Below, in pieces: positions 1 through 10,805 of a stretch of DNA of 64,000 bases (position 1 is its first letter; each line of letters begins with the position of its first letter). Made by a program: the position numbers and the translations under genes. The stretch comes from Cepaea nemoralis (lineage: Eukaryota > Mollusca > Gastropoda > Stylommatophora > Helicidae), in contig JACEFZ010015057.1 in assembly GCA_014155875.1 (NCBI GenBank), forward strand, positions 1 through 64,000. Reading direction: 5' to 3'. The notes below the pieces were generated by a model. That model saw only the letters and a list, made by a program, of their open reading frames with translations. It ran no database searches and was not told the DNA's origin.

Positions 1-465
1 TTTCAAAAAAGGGTATGCTTAGTAAGGTGGAGAAAGGAATGTTTCGTGTGGAATGGGTCTCGTCGCTTCAGAGGTCACATATTGTGAGAATTGTATGGAT
101 ATTTTGCCCTGGCCATGCGGGGGTGCGAGGGAATGAACACGCTGATAGGCTGGCAGGGAATGCACTCTTTGTGGCCGATTGCCTATGGACAAGGGGGAGG
201 TGGACGTTCGTTTGTGGGACCAGGTGCAGAAGGCAGAGGAACAGATTGAGAACCCATATAAGGAAAGAATGAGATTGCGGGGGATCGGCAGGCGTTCTGA
301 AAGAATATCAAAACTGAGAGGGAAGAGCAGGATAACTTTTAATCAGATAGCGGTGGGAACGATTATTAGTATGACTCTTCGCTGGCTGTTAAACGAGGGG
401 ACGGAGCACGTATGGGAATGTCCTGAGTGCAGTGATGTCGGTTCTTAACTCAACTCAACTCAACT
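1..465 (+). pseudogene. LINE-R 3' fragment: RNase H end plus tail
   Basis: This is the 3' end of a non-LTR retrotransposon, cut by the window edge. The first frame (15-272) carries the end of a type I RNase H domain, with GHAGVRGNEHADRLAG including the last catalytic Asp. The reading then continues in the frame of 179-448, which ends in LRWLL...WECPECSDVGS and a stop at 446-448. One frameshift near 170-180 therefore breaks the gene. After the stop comes a short run of CTCAA pentamers (449-465), apparently the element's terminal simple repeat. The same tail recurs at 10806, 33500, 36066 and 46222. It is a decayed pol remnant, not a host gene. Confidence 0.75.
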
Positions 466-740
466 CACCGATGAATTTGTATAGGCTTCACTCCTACACA
501 GATAAGAAAAGGGGGGGGGGGGGGGGGGGGGAACGGATAACAGAGCGCTGCACCTCTTTGGTGCATATCAAAAGTGGGGCGACCATCTTAAAACTGTCAT
601 TATGACGTCACCATGCACCGTGATGTCACGTGCTTAAAACACTTTTGACATCCTTAACAACAATATTGACAGGTTACAAGACAATGGTGTGGTTACTTTA
701 ATTTCTTTCACACTTGTAAGGTTTTGATTTGAAGCCCCAT
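466..740 (+). repeat. Interspersed repeat I, copy 1
   Basis: This stretch matches the reverse complement of 57325-57592 over almost its whole length. Shared blocks include ACCGATGAATTT, the CATCCTTAACAACAATATT segment and CACACTT near the far end. A run of 21 G lies inside at 511-531 and is absent from the other copy. A TGACGTCA palindrome lies near 603. No coding capacity or clear terminal repeats were seen, so the class is unknown. Confidence 0.6.
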
Positions 741-1045
741 CGAATATATTGGACAGCCTAATTGGATTAGGCATCGACCATGTTTAATAGTCGGTCTCGA
801 TGGGATTCAAATACATAATCACTGTGCCGGTATGCACGCATTAGAACTACTGTTGGTTGTAAATGCAGTGTGGACACTGGGAGTCATGTTGTTGGCAATG
901 GATTAGGCATATTTGAGAACCACTGAAGAAAGATAACTGGAAGGAGTCAAATATTTGTGATACATGTAATGGTTGTTTCCCTTTAAATAACAAAAACTGA
1001 CACAATTCACGAGAACTTCGTTCTGTTGTATCCGCGTATTCTTTT
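741..1045. other. No recognised feature
   Basis: Ordinary mixed-composition sequence. I see no open frame of interest and no match to the repeats elsewhere in the window. Confidence 0.5.
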
Positions 1046-1047
1046 AT

Positions 1048-1084
<37 letters not shown>

Positions 1085-1105
1085 TGTCTGTCTGTCTGTC
1101 TGTCC

Positions 1106-1154
<49 letters not shown>
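1046..1154. repeat. TGCC/TGTC tetranucleotide microsatellite
   Basis: A block of TGCC units is followed by a block of TGTC units, broken once by TGTCCTGTC. The same compound structure occurs at 13990-14115. Confidence 0.95.
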
Positions 1155-1358
1155 TAGTATACTCATCATTCTTTATAACATTCGCCCATTCTGACTTTTC
1201 ATTGTTCCTTGTCTATTCTCTAAGACATCTGACAATAGAGTGACAGTCAGGCCTGTAGAAGTTGCAAATTTAGTACACAACCACCAAACCAACAGAAATA
1301 GACACACATTTAATCACATCGCATGTCATCTTGTTCCTCTTGCACCTTTTTTTATTGT

Positions 1359-1601
1359 TTGCATATCCTTTTCACAGGACATCGCTGCCAACACCAGCAA
1401 TTTTACTGCTGTTTTTGATGTCTTGTCAAGTTTACGTTCAGTAGTTTGCCATTGCTTTCTGAACGACCGGCTCCCATACCAACTCGATAAAACCCAGAGC
1501 GACGCGGTCTGCTGCCCAATCGGTCGCAGCTGTTTTTAACGAGGGTAAGCGGGTTTACAAATCGCGCCCGTAAGCCTTTAGTCACGGAGTCCGGCTCTTG
1601 C
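1359..1601 (-). mobile_element. SINE-A copy
   Basis: Read on the minus strand it starts with a tRNA-like head near 1601 (CCGGACTCCGTGACTAAAGG) and passes through the family core (TTCAGAAAGCAATGGCAAAC). It ends with the diagnostic AGGATATGC, followed by A-rich sequence (T-rich on the plus strand at 1347-1355). This is essentially full length for the family, about 245 bp. Confidence 0.8.
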
Positions 1602-1609
1602 ACCTTATT

Positions 1610-1735
1610 ACACATAAATATCAATTGGGGAACCCTTTGAGGCCACTAAGACAGTTTATAAATAAATATACACATAGTATTGTTTGGCGCTGACAGAAGT
1701 GAGAAGAAATAAGTAGAGACTAGAGGGCGCACTAG
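1610..1735. repeat. Dispersed direct repeat, copy 1
   Basis: The block from TACACATAAATATCAATTGG to AGTAGAGAC is repeated about 480 bp downstream at 2097-2212 with moderate divergence. Shared words include GGGGAACC, TTTGAGG and CAGTT. It may be part of a larger element that includes the tRNA-like head beside it. Confidence 0.55.
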
Positions 1736-1754
1736 ACAACATACAAATTGAAAA

Positions 1755-1850
1755 CTGTAGTTGCCGACCGGGATTCGACCCTGTCACCTCCGAATAACAG
1801 TGACGCCTCGCTGCAGGAGCAAGTGTACTTCCATGCATGACCAACTAGAC
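1755..1850 (-). mobile_element. tRNA-derived SINE head (unassigned family)
   Basis: On the minus strand there is a tRNA-like stretch with an A-box-like TAGTTGGTCATGCATGG and a B-box ACAGGGTCGAATCCCGGT, whose T arm can pair. It lies in a repeat context beside the block at 1610-1735, and there is no clean acceptor stem, so I read it as a SINE head and not a functional tRNA gene. Confidence 0.5.
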
Positions 1851-2096
1851 CCCCCCCCCCCCATCCCCCCTAAAAAGGTGCCTTAATTAGCTAGGTCTAT
1901 CATCCACATGATCCCCCAACTAGGAAATACGGACCTGCATGTGAATGTAACCATTGAAATAACACCATAGATCTCAGAATGGTATATTAAACCCGCATAG
2001 GTCAAATAAAACACACATCAGACCGTAATGCTGTGTTCAGAATATTCACGAACATTTAAAGAAGAGAAATGATTGGTTAGTTTCAATGTTGTACAT
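1851..2096. other. Poly-C run and unassigned sequence
   Basis: A 13-base C run ends at 1862. The remainder shows nothing I recognise. Confidence 0.5.
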
Positions 2097-2212
2097 GTAT
2101 TACACAGAAATATGAATTGGGGAACCATTTGAGGGCACTAAAACAGTTCATAAATAAACGCACAGGTATTGCTTGGTGCTCATAGAGAAGAAGGAAGAAG
2201 AGACTCTCGAGA
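2097..2212. repeat. Dispersed direct repeat, copy 2
   Basis: Second copy of the block at 1610-1735, in the same orientation, with substitutions and small indels. Confidence 0.55.
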
Positions 2213-2329
2213 CAGGATGATAGGTACTTCTAATAAAGTATACTTAAACACAGAAACAAAAAATATGGTGTACAGATCTTGACCTTGCGTATTTCGCAGC
2301 ATCTCATTGGGTGCATATTGGCGGAGTAA

Positions 2330-2640
2330 TACAGCATATCAAGTGACTAAATAAATAATGCTTTAATATATGAGGTCATAGCAACTTGGCTGTTCCAGCC
2401 AGTTGTATGCAAACAGTTTGCTTTAAATATGAGATTATCCTTGGGGTAACAACTGCTCCACTTTCGAACAATAAATGTAACTATGCGTTGTCAGTATTTC
2501 AGCCACATTATTACTCATTTACTCACTTCATGATATATATATATATAACTCAGCGGTATGTACCTGACGAAATGCAGCGAAATATGCCAGGCAGTAACTC
2601 GTGAAACATATTCTCTGTGGCTTTTCTCATCTCATCATGT
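2330..2640 (+). repeat. Interspersed repeat L, copy 1
   Basis: It matches the reverse complement of 39800-40065. Shared words are GCTGTTCCAG, ATGCAAAC, AACTC followed by GTA, and the GAAATATGCCAG segment. No coding frame supports a function. An AT run sits at 2530-2546. Confidence 0.5.
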
Positions 2641-2777
2641 TCCTCTTGTACCTTGCGGTGCCGAGGTGAAGTATAAACAGCGGGAGAGTACCCGATTATG
2701 GCTGTTATGTGGCTTTTATGTTTAAAATATTATTAATTAGATACAGAATAATAGGAACTTACTCGAAGTTTAGTTTG

Positions 2778-3165
2778 GTTTAGTTTAGTCGACGGATCAA
2801 CATCACGGCACACGTGTGTAACCCATAAGTGCTCCGTTCTACCCCTAAACAAACCTGAGTCCGAAGAATCTCAGCTCAGTGAAAGAACTCCATAGCACCG
2901 GCGAGGATCCTGAAATACTTTAAGTATATTTTTAACTCGAAATTTTGCCCGGGCAGCGCCGTTAGGCTACTTTTTCGATTTCCAACTGTCAGGGGATTTT
3001 TTACGTGCGCAACAATACACACGGGCATCCGATATCACTATCCAGAGACCAGGAAAAATTTTATTACTAGAAGTCCACGGAAAAAATCCCGGCCCTCACC
3101 GGGGCTTGAACCCGGGACCACCAGCACTCGAGGCGGACACCATACATCGAGACCACTCAGAATTA
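2778..3165 (-). mobile_element. SINE-B copy, full length
   Basis: This is the reverse complement of 35313-35706 over about 390 bp. The minus-strand head near 3130-3080 holds a tRNA-like B box GGGTTCAAGCCCC next to CTCGAGTGCTGG. The body contains GTTGCGCACGTAAAAAATCC and GCCCGGGCAAAATTTC. The 3' end is near 2778 (GTTGATCCGTCGACTAAAC). Moderate divergence from the other copy suggests an older insertion. Confidence 0.8.
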
Positions 3166-3637
3166 AATCACTATTAGAATATCCACTTCACACGTTTCAT
3201 TTCAGTTACAGCTTGTTTTCCAACATCATAAGTCATATCGTTGGGAACATTAATAAAAATAATATAAATAATATAACCACAATTACATAAAGTTATAATA
3301 AAGGCATTAAAAACACAACAAACACGTATAATACCTCAGTTACAAGAACATTTGTCAAGACCAAAACAAAAAGTACTAATAAGAAAATGTATGATACACA
3401 ATATATGATCAATTAGTCATAACCGAACGTTGCCACGTTTTATAAATGTAATATGCCACCTTTGAAATCACGTTGAATAGTGACAGAAAGATCCTGCTTG
3501 CTGTAGGATATGACAATGTACGTCACGTAGTGTCAGATCCTGGTGCATTCAGATCTGTATTATTCGTTAGGTTCATTTGAATAAAGAAAGGACTGGTCGC
3601 GCTTCATTTTTTCCGTTCATTAGAATAATGTGCATTT
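3166..3637. other. No recognised feature, AT-rich
   Basis: AT-rich sequence with no repeat match found by eye and no persuasive reading frame. Confidence 0.5.
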
Positions 3638-4065
3638 GTGATAAAAGGAAGACAAATATTCATTTATTGTGAAGTAATGCAAGTTAACAGATCTTCTGGC
3701 CCACCAAGTATACTGATAAATAGCTCATCTTTGAAACAAGTTAAAGAATTCGAAATATCTTGGAAGTATGATCACAGGAAGATGACAGAAGAAATAGAGA
3801 AATCGAATCAAATATCAAAGAGAAAGTGTGCTTATAAATCAACTAAAATCCATACTGAAACATCCAAACATACAGATGCCCGGAAAACGACAGATAATAA
3901 AATCCTATGCTACCAATGTCAAACTAGGACATTATCCAAATCTCACTTACGCAAAATCAACACTTGTGAGATGAAATGCTTGAGAAAAGCTGTCAAGTTA
4001 ATTATCCGAGACCGAATAAGAAATGATGTTATCAGACGCACGGTGGGCACCTTGTGCCATATATA
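3638..4065 (+). pseudogene. LINE-D reverse-transcriptase C-terminal region, 5' piece
   Basis: The frame from 3638 reads like the region downstream of the RT catalytic domain of an APE-type LINE. LKQVKEFEIS... and KMTEEIEK are followed by LRKINTCEMKCLRKA and IRDRIRNDVIRRTVGT, which correspond to the conserved 'thumb/tail' words of such elements. Normal family members continue with an IERKRLKWFGH-like motif. Here that motif appears only after 4315, so the copy is split by an insertion. A second copy at 9985-10570 aligns well between 9985 and 10155. No YADD motif is present, so the element is 5' truncated or decayed. Confidence 0.7.
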
Positions 4066-4575
<510 letters not shown>

Positions 4576-4629
4576 CACCGCAAGTACTGTCTCTTCGGTA
4601 GGACAGCATAGATCATCGGTTGGCAGTTT

Positions 4630-5995
4630 TTTTTAGCGTTGTCTGTCTGCCTGTTCCATAGTGTTGTCTGTCTTTCTGCCTGTTCCATGGCGTTGTCTGT
4701 ATGCCTGCCTGTTCCATAGCGATGTCTATCTGTCTGTTCCATAGTGTTGTCTGTCTGGCTGCCATTTCCATAGCGTTGTCTGCCTGTCTGTTCCATAGCG
4801 TTTTCAGTATGCTGTTCTGTAACGTTTTCTGTCTGTCTGTTCCATATCGTTGTCTTCCTACCTGCTCTATAGCTTTGTCTGTCCGGCTGTCTTTTATATA
4901 ACGCTGTCTACACGTTTGTTTGTTCTACAGCGTTGTCTGCCTGCCTGTTCCATAGCGTTGACTGCCTGTCTGTTCCATAGCAATGTCTGTCTATCTGTTC
5001 CAATATGTTTTCTGCCTGTCTGTTCCATAGCTGTGGATGTATGTCGGTTCCATAGCGTTGTCTGCCTATCTGTTCTTTAACGTTGCCTGCCTGCTTGTTT
5101 TATAGGATCGCCTGTCTATCTGTCTGTTCCATAGTGTTGTATATCTGTCTATTCCATAGTGTTGTATATCTGTCTATTCCATAGTGTTGTATATCTGTCT
5201 ATTCCATAGTGTTGTATATCTGTCTGTTCCATAGTGTTGTATATCTGTCTGTTCCATAGTGTTGTATATCTGTCTGTTCCATAGTGTTGTATATCTGTCT
5301 GTTCCATAGTGTTGTATATCTGTCTGTTCCATAGTGTTGCATATCTGTCTGTTCCATAGTGTTGTATATCTGTCTGTTCCATAGTGTTGTATATCTGTCT
5401 GTTCCATAGTGTTGTATATCTGTCTGTTCCATAGTGTTGTATATCTGTCTGTTCCATAGTGTTGTATATCTGTCTGTTCCATAGTGTTGTATATCTGTCT
5501 GTTCCATAGTGTTGTATATCTGTCTGTTCCATAGTGTTGTATATCTGTCTATTACATAGTGTTGTATATCTGTCTATTCCATAGTGTTGTATATCTGTCT
5601 GTTCCATAGTGTTGTATATCTGTCTATTCCATAGCGTTATCTATCTGTCTGTTCCATAGTGTTGTCTGTCTGCCTACCTGTTTCATTGCGTTATCGGCAT
5701 GCCTGCCTGTTCCATAGCATTGTCTGTCTTCCTCTCTTCCATAGGGTTGTCTGCCTGCCTGCTCCATAGCGTCGTCTGCCTGTCTGTTCCATAGTATTGC
5801 CTGTCTATATGTTCCTTAGCGTTTTCTGCCTGTCTGTTGTATAGCATTGTCTGCCTGTCTGTTCCATAGCATTGTCTGTCTATCTGTTCCAAAGCGTTTT
5901 CTGTTTGTTTGTTCCATAGCTGTAGATGTATTTCTGTTCCATAGCGTTGTCTGCCTATATGTTCTATAACGTTGCCTGTCTGTCTGTTTTAAAGC
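4630..5995. repeat. 25-bp minisatellite
   Basis: Tandem units of about 25 bp are built on TGTTCCATAGYGTTGTMTRTCTG. The central block (about 5125-5635) is highly uniform, with some 20 near-identical units containing GTTGTATATCTGTCTGTTCC. The flanks (4640-5125 and 5640-5990) are older, variable units with GTCTGCCTG-type changes. Because 25 is not a multiple of three, all frames are visited in turn; the long minus-strand open frames here are a by-product of the repeat. Confidence 0.95.
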
Positions 5996-5999
5996 ACCA

Positions 6000-6834
6000 A
6001 TGTTCCCATTGTCACGTCATACTCCAACTTTCCCGCTGTGATGACACACTCCAACTTTCCCATTGTGACGACATACTCCAACTTTCCCATTATCACGACA
6101 TGCTCCAACTTTCCCGCTGTAACAACATACTGCAACTTTCCCATTGTCACGACATATTCCAACTTTCAAATTGTGACGACACACTCCAACATTTCCATTA
6201 TCACGACATGCTCCAACTTTCGCGCTGTAACAACATACTCCAACTTTTCCGCTGTAACAACATACTCCAACTTTCCCGCTGTAACAACATACTCAAACTT
6301 TCCCGCTGTAACAACCTACTCCAACTTTCCCGCTGTAACAACATAATCCTACTTTCCCGCTGTAACAACATACTCCAACTTTTCCGCTGTAACAACATAC
6401 TCCAACTTTCCCATTGTCACAACATACTCCAACTTTCCCGCTGTAACAACATACTCCCACTTTCCCACTGTAAAAACATACTCCTACTTTCCCGCTGTAA
6501 CAACATACTCAAACTTTGCCGCTGTAACAACATACTCCAACTTTCCCATTGTCACGACATACTCCAACTTTCCCGCTGTAACAACATACTCCCACTTTCC
6601 CACTGTAAAAACATAATCCTACTTTCCCGCTGTAACAACATACTCCAACTTTGCCGCTGTAACAACATACTCCAACTTTCCCATTGTCACGACATACTCC
6701 AACTTTCCCATTGTCACGACATACTCCAACTTTACCGCTGTAACAACATACTCCCACTTTCCCACTGTAAAAACATAATCCTACTTTCCCGCTGTAACAA
6801 CATACTCCAACTTTGCCGTTGTCATGACATACTC
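6000..6834. repeat. 27-bp minisatellite with a 135-bp higher-order period
   Basis: Units are variants of ACTCCAACTTTCCCGCTGT followed by AACAACAT, 27 bp each. The variant containing CCATTGTCAC recurs at 6411, 6546 and 6681, exactly 135 bp (five units) apart, with the same order of intervening variants. Since 27 is a multiple of three, the plus strand stays open for 359 codons (5926-7005) as a 9-residue repeat. Nothing else supports translation. Confidence 0.95.
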
Positions 6835-7000
6835 CAGTTTCTCTTATCAGTTTACGGTTTTCATTTGTTTCTTGTAGGACTTGGTCATTGGTTTTTCTGT
6901 CTGTCCATGGTACTCTTTGTATTTTCCTCAGAAACAACATTTCCACAGCTATCAGATGCCTTTCAGTCTGTTTGCTCATTGTTGTCTCACATAGAGAATG
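6835..7000 (-). pseudogene. LINE-W C-terminal fragment, copy 1
   Basis: The minus strand reads KQTERHLIAVEMLFLRK...VPWTDRKTNDQVLQETNE. This is the 'EMWxLRRxLRIPWT...TNEEVLR' word that follows the RT domain in many APE-type LINEs. The same piece occurs at 59346-59620. It abuts the 27-bp minisatellite, which lies on its 3' side. Confidence 0.65.
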
Positions 7001-7004
7001 ATTA

Positions 7005-7265
7005 AATCAATAAAGTAAAAGAGCCTTTTTACCCACATTAACGCGTACTGAGCACATAGGGGCTAGAACTTTATTTGTATAGACGAATCGGTGGCTACCT
7101 GGGTCAGTTTCACGCCGGCAGCCTTTACTTCCCAAGACGTTTACTAGTATCACTGTTACCTTGAGACGACCTGGATACGCAGGCCAACTTTTAAAATCCA
7201 CCCCGATGCGGGTTTGACCGCATAACCGCCGTGCCGACTGACGGGCATCTAGTCTCTATGATTAC
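7005..7265 (-). mobile_element. Possible tRNA-headed SINE, single copy seen
   Basis: On the minus strand near 7245-7200 there is a tRNA-like GTCGGCACGGCGGTTATGCG followed by a B-box-like GGTCAAACCCG, then about 190 bp of body. No second copy was found in the window, so assignment to a family is tentative. Confidence 0.35.
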
Positions 7266-7684
7266 ACGGTTCACGGCTAAGATTTTACCCTAGTTAAAAA
7301 AACAAAAAAAACATGCCGGGAACTATAACAATGGATGAAGTAATCGTTCTGTTATCACTGGCCGCAAAGCAAATAACAGGAACAAACGGAGACAAGAAGG
7401 CGTCATGGGACGCAATCCAGCGTGGACAGGAAGTGAAACAAAGCAAGCTTGGCTAACAGAACAGGGGTAGGCAATTCCAGATAACGTGACCAAATCTGAC
7501 CAATCAATACATTGATACTCGCAACAGGGTCAAGGCAAATTGAGATACAGTGAAAAGTAAATAAACTTTACACACCCCCGAGTGTATTTGGTATATGGTG
7601 TGGGCGCCATTTGCTTATAGGCCGAAAAGTTCATTGGGTGGTTGATGCGGTTAATATTATCCCGGACGCCTTTAACTTATTAAT
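7266..7684. other. No recognised feature
   Basis: Mixed sequence without a convincing frame, repeat match or RNA signature. Confidence 0.45.
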
Positions 7685-7905
7685 TGCCATGGGATGATAA
7701 ATCGTCTTAAGCGACTTCCCCTTACAGCCATGGGCTTATATATCGCCGAAATGTTGTCATTGCTTTATAATACATGTCTGCTACCATCTAAATTACTTCT
7801 CATTTTTCGTAATTCATTTTTGTTTGGTTCAACCCTACTTTTTGCTTGGTTCTATTTAACTATAAAACTATTTACAAACTATTTAAAAATGCAATGTTAA
7901 AAGGA
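7685..7905 (+). repeat. Interspersed repeat G, copy 1
   Basis: It matches 38775-38995 in the same orientation. Both share the CATRGGATGAT..AATCGTCT, CGACTTCCC, ATGGGCTTATATA and GTCTGCT..CAT words. The boundaries are only approximate and the class is unknown. Confidence 0.5.
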
Positions 7906-8039
7906 CGTGGTTCCGCTGCGCAGCTACCGAGTTGAGTTCGTTGGGCGAAACTGTGAGCTGTGAAATTCGTGTGGAGTGCTTTTACATCTGTCCGCTGTTG
8001 TTTGTATCGTGAACTGTAAGTTCGGAAAATGGCGGCAAG
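7906..8039. other. No recognised feature
   Basis: A short unassigned stretch between repeat G and the CACGTG minisatellite. Confidence 0.4.
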
Positions 8040-8225
8040 GTTATAAAATCACGTGGATAGAAAAAATGTTAACAATCACGTGGGCAGAATAATATTAACA
8101 ATCTTGTGGACAAAGGAATGTTAACAATCTCGTGGGCAGAAGAATGTAAACACTCACGTGGACAGACGAATGTTAACAATCACGTGGCTAGAAAAATGCA
8201 AACAATCACGTGAACAGGCACAATC
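8040..8225. repeat. About 27-bp minisatellite carrying CACGTG
   Basis: Seven imperfect units of 25-29 bp share AATCACGTGG-CAGAA-AATGTTAAC. The palindrome CACGTG is kept in about five of them (for example near 8048, 8077, 8155, 8181 and 8208). Confidence 0.75.
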
Positions 8226-8394
8226 AGTAATGAAAATGGCTTGAAATACTTCACAGTACAAACAAAACTATTCCCAGACATTGTAAGGAGACAGACATTG
8301 TTTGGTGATTACGTCGTGAGATGAAAAAAACATTGGCTGGACAAGCACACCTAATGGGAACAAACTTCGTTAAAAAAAAAAATACACAGAATGA

Positions 8395-8396
8395 GT

Positions 8397-8475
<79 letters not shown>

Positions 8476-8551
8476 ATAGAAGGCGAGAATAAATAGACAG
8501 AGAAATGCACAGGGAGCGACACAATTCAAAGAGACACTAAGTGAGAATGGG

Positions 8552-8608
<57 letters not shown>

Positions 8609-8652
8609 TACACACACATATACACACAGAGTGGGACAGGCACACACCCACC

Positions 8653-8732
<80 letters not shown>
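8395..8732. repeat. Compound GA / CGCA / CA / GA microsatellite
   Basis: A (GA)n block at 8395-8465 is followed, after a short non-repeat gap, by (CGCA)n and (CA)n with CATA interruptions at 8550-8640. A second (GA)n block spans 8657-8732. Long open frames across it encode only low-complexity sequence. Confidence 0.95.
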
Positions 8733-8736
<4 letters not shown>

Positions 8737-9217
8737 CATGCAATCTCACATTAAGAGACAGCAACATGTCAACAAACTTAATAACAAAAAGTACTGGAGA
8801 ATTAGATGCATCAAGAGACACAATCACCAACCCACGTAATACCAAGCCACATGATGATGGTGTCAATGCCTCTCCTGTCTCGTGACATCTCTGCCGCGGT
8901 CGGAGTGTCATTGTGGAGTCACTTTCACGAGGAACATTCTCGATGTCTTGTTTGTCTAGATGTCTGTTTCCGATCTATGTCAGCCTCGGTTTCCTGGGGC
9001 TTTTACTGGGATTACTCTCTGAATGGATCAGGAAGAGGATGGGAGAAGAGAAAGAGAATTGTTATTATGTGGATTAAAAACTTTCAATTGCACAAGATGA
9101 GGGGACGTAATCGGCAACATAACGGAGCGTCCTTGACAACTGATTTCTGCCTAGGTCGAAACCGGGGTAACTGACTTAAGGGAGTCACATGATATTAAGA
9201 ATTTTCTCTTGTATTAA
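8733..9217. other. No recognised feature
   Basis: Unassigned sequence with one modest plus-strand open frame (8806-9174) that resembles nothing I know. I do not call a gene. Confidence 0.45.
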
Positions 9218-9650
9218 AAATTATTAGTGATTTCGCTTCTTCGACGCAATAAATGTACTGAAAAAAATCAAGAATGAGAGAAAAAGAGATGGCAAATTGG
9301 TAGTGATTTCACTTCTTCGTCACAATAAACGTATTGATATAATTAAGATTGAGAGAGGCATTTAGAGAGCAAATTGGTAGTGAATATGCTTCTTATTCGC
9401 AATAAACGTACTGAACAAATCGAGATAACGAGAAACATAGATAGCAAAATGGTAGTGATTGTGCTTTTTCGCTGCGAATAAACGTGATGAAAAATTCAAG
9501 ATTGAGAGAAACATTTAGAGAGCAAATTGATAGGGATTTTGCTTCTTCATCACAATAAACGTGCTGAAAGAATCAAGATGTGAGAGAAATAGAGCAAAGT
9601 GGTAGTAATTATGCTTTTTCGCTACAATAAATGTAATGAAAGAAGAACCA
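9218..9650. repeat. About 77-bp tandem repeat, 5-6 copies
   Basis: Successive units begin TGGTAGTGATT and contain GCTTCTTCG-CACAATAAACGT, CTGAA-AAATCAAGA and GAGAGAAA. Unit starts fall near 9221, 9299, 9377, 9449, 9527 and 9600. A stray related unit is at 11290-11350. Confidence 0.85.
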
Positions 9651-9984
9651 AGTTTTCAGTCGTCCAAATTCATATTTCAACAATCACTCATACTGAAATG
9701 TCTCGACATTTTTGTGTGTGCATAACTAAGTTGTGCAGTGAAATAACATTAATAAATTTAAATGAATCGGTGAGCCAATTACACAACAAATTTGCATAGT
9801 GGCGACGTGACTCTCTATGCGGTTTTAATCCTGAAGCAAATGACAATTAGAAATTTTCAACTGTCCAACCTCACAACTCAGACACACACACAAAAAGTCA
9901 CAACCATTCAATCAACAAACATAAAGTGGGAATCAGCTGCGACAGTCATCTGTCTTTGTTGATAAAAGCCACAAATATGTCTAC
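9651..9984. other. No recognised feature
   Basis: AT-rich unassigned sequence leading into a LINE-D copy. Confidence 0.4.
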
Positions 9985-10533
9985 ATCAGCAAAACGAAAG
10001 GGTATACATATTCACACCAATACTATGCTACCAGTGTAAAGCTTATACATTATCCAAATCACACTTATGGAAAATCAACACCTGCAAGATGAGATGCTTA
10101 AGGAGAGCTGCCAACTTAACTACCCGAGTCCGAATAAGAAATGATGTTTTCAGACGCATCTGCGAGCGATTTTACAGCAGACTGCCTTGCGTTGGGTTTC
10201 ATACAATGATATGAGTGCCGGTCGTTCAGAAAGCAATGACAAACGACTTAACGTAAATTTGCCAAGAAATCACGTTGGGATCAACAACGTCTGCCACATA
10301 TATGGAAAGGCAGAAGATCAAATTGCGTGGCCATCATGGTAGAATACAGTGCCATCAACTACCAGCATTGAAGAACTGATAGGAGAGTAAGAGGACCCTC
10401 GAGAGAAAATACACATGGATTGACGACATCAAAGACATTGTACAGTCTCGTGGAATACCACTATCCAGTGCCCCACGACAGGCGGAGAAATGTCAACTCT
10501 TCCTCTCCACGACCCTTGACGACAAACATGGAA

Positions 10534-10570
<37 letters not shown>
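9985..10570 (+). pseudogene. LINE-D second copy with (GAT)n tail
   Basis: Positions 9985-10155 match the LINE-D piece at 3890-4045, including TACCAGTGT, CACTTA and AATAAGAAATGATGTT. A SINE-A fragment interrupts at about 10156-10278. LINE-D then resumes with GGGATCAACAACGTCTGCCA and runs to a decayed 'DDIKDI'-like tail, ending in (GAT)n at 10532-10570. Multiple stops and frameshifts make it a pseudogene. Confidence 0.7.
10156..10278 (+). mobile_element. SINE-A internal fragment inside LINE-D
   Basis: CTGCGAGCGATTT...GTGCCGGTCGTTCAGAAAGC...CTTGCCAAGAAATC is the middle part of SINE-A. Both the tRNA-like head and the AGGATATGC end are missing. Confidence 0.75.
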
Positions 10571-10805
10571 ATGATGCATGAAGAAATAAACTGGTTTAAA
10601 GAGGCACGCTCAGTCATAGGTTACATTCCGCATCGAATCGGATTTTTAAACTGACCTAGTCCCCAATGTCGACCTGATTTGAAAAGAGTACAAGGAACAT
10701 TCTTGGGTAGTAGTGACGGTCGGTGTGAAATTGGTCTATTAAAATATGGGTACAATAGTAAAATACCGCATGCCTAAATCTGTCTGGGTATTTAAAGGTG
10801 CATTT
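10571..10805. other. No recognised feature
   Basis: Short unassigned interval between a LINE-D tail and a LINE-R tail. Confidence 0.4.

Noticed and set aside
4630..6834. 25-bp and 27-bp repeats resembling a CRISPR array
   Set aside because: Units are head-to-tail without unique spacers, no cas genes are present, and the sequence is clearly eukaryotic. They are minisatellites.
5926..7005. 359-codon plus-strand frame as a repeat protein gene
   Set aside because: It is open only because the repeat unit is 27 bp; the opposite strand is open too, and its end lies in an antisense LINE fragment.
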